Shown here in pieces: positions 60,301 to 64,000 of a stretch of DNA of 64,000 nt. Origin of the DNA: Whitmania pigra (Eukaryota; Annelida; Clitellata; Hirudinida; Haemopidae); assembly GCA_021613335.1 (NCBI GenBank), contig JAJTWR010000017.1:17501-81500 (forward strand), given 5' to 3'. A program made the position numbers and the translations under genes. A model generated the notes under the pieces. That model saw only the letters and a program-made list of their open reading frames with translations, made no database searches and had not been told where the DNA came from. The number at the start of each line of letters is the position of its first letter. The first letter of the stretch is position 1.

Positions 60301-63300
60301 ATGTGAGAGACGCAGCAGTCACTGCATCAATAATCAAAGGGAACGACGGCGGGCAAGGTACAGGGGATGGTGGTGGTGAAGGCTGCAAGAGAGGAACTTC
60401 TTTGTCTTCAACTGGAGGAGCTGGTAATTGAAACAATTTGTGAATCTAAAATTTCAAGTGAATATCAATAATAAATTTGTAAAAAATTTAGCAATTAATT
60501 AGCAAGTAAAGATTATTAGAAATTACTCTTGGAATTACAAAGCTTTGCAATGAATCACTGATATCATCCTTAGCATAAAGATGGATACATAGTCAATTAA
60601 TATCCATTACAACAAGCAAAATGGTAAAGACGATGATACCTGGCAAATGATGAAGAGAAGTGATATCCCATGAAAACTTCCCTGAAATGTCTCTGAATAT
60701 GAATCTGCACCAAGGGGAGGAATCGGATGTGAAGGAAGCAATCAAGCCATTGTTCTCAACTAGAGAGGAATTCTGGTTGAGGATGAATTGAATCAATTAG
60801 GCTGGTAATTAGCAAATACATTATAAGTTTTGACTTTAAGGAGCATTAAGTTTGTAGGCTATTAAATTACAGTTAATGCAATAAACTTATAACAAAACTC
60901 TCACTCTACAACAAGAAAGTCACAAGCTTACCCCAACAGAGGGAAGTTCCATGACTGACATCAACGTTTGTCCATTTAAGAGAAAGAACTGCACATCCGA
61001 TGCTTTGAGAATGTTGGACCAGAGATCATCCTCACTGATGAGATCATGAGATAATAAGGATGCTTCTGTCTCCAGTCTTTCCTGATGATAAAATTCATGG
61101 TCAAAGTGCTCCTGGGCTGAGCTACACAACTGCGCATTGTCTTTTGAGAAAGGGAAGTAACCAAGGTAGTTGACTAGATGATGAAGTACCTGCATTCATT
61201 ATTATTATTAATTAGGCAAAGTGACATTAATAAATATTAATTACTTGTGTAAAATATGCAGAGCAAAAATCACAAATGAGGTCTAACCGCAAGCACAAAA
61301 TTGGCACAAATTTGTTAAACGAATTCTCACCACGGATGCAGCCAACCGAATGACGAAAAAATCAGCCCCCGTTCTTGTAGGAGAATCATTTAAAATGATT
61401 CCTTCGGGGGCCAAGATGGACCTTCGAGACTGACTATTATCAGGACCACTTTTGATTGATTTTGAATCACTTTGATGAGGTTCATGGGTGAAAATCTTAG
61501 ATGTCGATGAAGAAGATGGAGACAGCAGGAGCGAAGATGCGTGGACGTGAGATGGATGGGAGGATGACGAGGACGAAGTGTTGAAAACAGAACTCTCTTT
61601 ATTGCTGTCTTGAGATGTTGTCGACGCACTGCTCACTTCCTCGAGAGGAGGAGTGTTTTCAACTCCAAGAAAAACTTCCTGAAGAACCTTAAATAAATAA
61701 ATAACCTCTCATCAACCGAGTAATGAATTAAGAACATTATGAATAACGTCCACCAAGTAACCCGACCGACGAATCATAGACGAGCAAAATATTTGAATTA
61801 AAAAGGACCAAACACGGAGCCAGACTGACAAGTACATTAATGATCAAGATATGATAAACAATACGTGGAATATTCTGCCAAGAAGTGGAATGAAAGTCTT
61901 CTTTGTATTCAATTCGTCCTGTTGTGAAGTTTTGATTAGAAGTTGAAGGGGTAATTTCATGCACCATTCGAGGATTGTAAACAATGTTTCACTGATTGCC
62001 TGACAAAAGTAATGAAGTTGTAATAAAGCAGGAATCGATTAATTGCAGCTGGAATACCTTCTGCAAAACATCCTTAGCAGAACTGGAGCTGTTGGATTCA
62101 ACTTCTCTTGTCAAGTTAGAGGTAATGATAGCCAGTTCCTACAAAATTTCAAACATGGCGGTCACAATAATTGAAAATGTATTTTAAAAATTTTACATAG
62201 AAAGTACTTAATGGATTATAAGAAACAAATAAATCAAATTACTTCAAGTATCTTAAAAATGTATTTTGGTCCCTTTTTAACCAAAAGTTCCACGTGATCA
62301 GTCAACATTACCAAAGTAGAGGCTGCAGTTTTATTTATAAATATGTCATCCTGAAAAAAAAATGAATGTTAATAAGTTGTTCTCTTGTTACTTAAAAGTT
62401 CAGTTACTAACATTCAACGATGACAGCAAGATGCTTAGTATCTCATCACTTTTCTCTGGAACTGAACCATTGGCTAAGCCCTCATATAAATACATGCCCA
62501 AGCAACTAAGTGACACACACCTGTTAAATAACAGATATTCCTAAAAATGGTTTCAACACCAATAAATCAATTTAACAATAACAAATACATTCAAAACTCT
62601 ACCTGGATCTACCTTTCGGTTCAGACTGAGCTTGCTTCAAAAGAACATTCACCAGTGTTTCCTGAGAACGAGCAATATCTTAATGCTCCATATTGACATT
62701 ATGGGTGTATAACACCTGCTTATGGAACAAAAACAACATCCAACTTCCTACTGACCTTGATGCTTCCTGCCTCAAATTTCAATGTGGGATCGTTGAATGC
62801 AGGATCAAGAAGAGTGAATTTACAGTTGAAGTAGTTGATGTGAGTCATCAGATTGCCTAGGAGTGCCATTGCATGCACTCTTGGGATCTGCATTTGCATC
62901 CAAATTCATCATAAATTTCATTCAATTATTCTATTCGCATATCACTCAAGGCTAAATATTAATTTCATTAATTTTCATCAAAGGTTGTTATGAAAACTGA
63001 TTTAAACAAGAGATAAAATTCAATAAATGGCCATCAATCCAAATATTTAAATAATATTGGAATGTAATAAATTTGAAGGCAATTCACAATAGTTGAATAA
63101 ACAACTTTTAACCTCTTTACTGCCATTGTGAAGTGCTAAAGTGCTCTCTGCAGCTTGAATGAAATCAAGGAAGAGCAGAGAAAAGCCAGGGTAGGCGAGA
63201 GATAGAAATCTTGGAGAACAATGTCTGATGAGGATGTTGGTTGCTCTCTAAATATTCATAAAACACGCTCGTCTTAAAATAAGTTTGAGGTATCACAAAT

Positions 63301-64000
63301 TAAATGTTCCGATTACGAGCATGCAAATTATGCACCGAATACCGTTTCGCAATGTAAGACATGTAAAAAATAGTAATCGCAAGTTATGTCAATGGCAGTG
63401 GCAAAATTGTTGTATATTCAAGCAGCGATGACGTGATTATAATGGTGGCAATAAACATCTCGCTACCAATGAAGAAACATTTGTTAGGACGAATGTTCTA
63501 CAAATGTTGACAACCTCGTTGGAATGGAGCAGTCCTAGATGCAGACACAAGTAAAATCTGACGAGATGCTCCCGAGGAATGTCAACGTCGTGTCGTCTAA
63601 GGATGACTTTGCACAGCACCCTCAGTGATAACATGGCACTTCTCTGGTACTTGCTACCCAGGCAAAGTGACTGAAACAAACAAACCACAAATAATGCGTG
63701 AAATGAAATTTATTAATAAACTAAAACGGTCAAAATTAAATCATTAAACTTAATTAGTCAATAAATAAGTTATATACTCAAGTAATGATTATAGATACCT
63801 GCAATTAAGCAAATGACAAACTATTTCAAGGCCCTAAACTTCCAATGAACTTACGTCGAACAGCCAAGGTGCGACGTAAAGTATCGGGGGAACGATTCCC
63901 GGAGGAGGCGGAGATGACTGGTTGTCGACGGTAACGGATTGGTTGTCACGGACGCAGATAAAAACTTCGACGATTTCGGACAGGCATTCGAGTGCTGCCA
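56627..64000 (-). CDS. RALGAPA1: Ral GTPase-activating protein alpha subunit, 5' end outside window
   Basis: Catalytic subunit of the RalGAP complex (with RALGAPB), a tuberin-like GAP for RalA/RalB. Clear 3' exons in reverse coding order: 56627-56706, 57158-57235, 57641-57747, 58122-58249, 58322-58480, 58569-58724, 59027-59151, 59224-59295; at least a dozen more lie between 59330 and 64000. The Rap/Ran-GAP domain is plain: [59 protein letters not shown] with the Asn-thumb region, [15 protein letters not shown], and [20 protein letters not shown]. The last exons add a Ser/Pro-rich then Lys/His-rich tail. Upstream is a long region with Pro- and Ser-rich stretches (60,120-60,430; 61,330-61,640), then alpha-helical sequence. 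It could be ortholog to both vertebrate RALGAPA1 and RALGAPA2. Junctions upstream of 59,330 are not fixed. Confidence 0.92.
57319..57394. repeat. AAT trinucleotide microsatellite
   Basis: An imperfect run of AAT/TAA triplets in a RALGAPA intron, with two nearby copies of AATTAACAATA. Confidence 0.9.
59541..59744 (-). mobile_element. SINE copy in a RALGAPA intron
   Basis: Copy of the family at 49088, with two tail motifs (CACTTCATTTATGTAGTGCC and AACCATTTATATAGCATTCC), the B-box mirror GGGTTCGGAACAC and the A-box mirror GACCCATTCGGTCAAC. The double tail is shared with the 49088 copy. Confidence 0.8.

Noticed and set aside
60180..60431. Plus-strand Gly/Glu-rich frame
   Set aside because: Antisense of a Pro/Ser-rich RALGAPA exon.
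1..64000. CRISPR array, operon, prophage or bacterial-type system
   Set aside because: The whole window is intron-containing animal genes and eukaryotic transposons. No regularly spaced spacer array or prokaryotic gene cluster is present.

Overview
This window is nuclear DNA from an animal. It is AT-rich, with short introns (commonly 60-120 bp) carrying standard GT-AG borders and many decayed DNA transposons, SINEs and LINE fragments. The gene set (SLC9A8-type exchanger, PPP4R1, USP14, a NIK/MAP3K14-type kinase, DARS1, CASD1, SLX9/FAM207A, TPGS1, RALGAPA) is that of a gene-rich invertebrate. A NIK-type kinase and a sialate O-acetyltransferase, as I recall, are absent from flies and nematodes, so a non-ecdysozoan invertebrate is likely. 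The phylum cannot be fixed from the sequence. All gene calls come from reading exons and matching the joined protein to remembered family members; no database search was run.

Layout. 1-1115: end of a pogo/Tigger-like transposon carrying a nested 213-bp MITE. 1571-1751 (-): orphan Ly6-like exon. 2294-6162 (+): NHE8/SLC9A8, 16 exons, with one probable U12-type AT-AC intron and one GC-AG intron. 7531-14727 (-): PPP4R1, 20 exons. 15028-18917 (+): USP14, 17 exons, divergent from PPP4R1. 18918-25336: transposon graveyard with a LINE fragment, a 2.9-kb Tigger-like element and a hAT-like element. 25337-31043 (+): NIK-like kinase whose first intron is mostly a Tc1-like element; a SINE sits at its 3' end. 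31440-32663: decayed Tc1-like element. 32959-37237 (-): DARS1, 13 exons. 37774-41000: a hAT element with an exact 8-bp target duplication, then a second hAT transposase remnant. 42395-51200 (+): CASD1, 19 exons, with a composite hAT plus two SINEs in intron 13. 52632-54282 (-): SLX9. 54454-56156 (+): TPGS1, head-to-head with SLX9. 56627 to beyond 64000 (-): RALGAPA, 3' part only.

The genes are unrelated housekeeping or signalling genes and form no pathway or operon. Two gene pairs (PPP4R1/USP14 and SLX9/TPGS1) are divergent across short spacers and may share promoters. I found no wholly new biological system. The strongest unusual signals are the AT-AC intron, the MITE with its matching empty site in the same window, the 60-bp triplication that copies the last splice acceptor of PPP4R1, and the Cys-rich loop expansion in CASD1.
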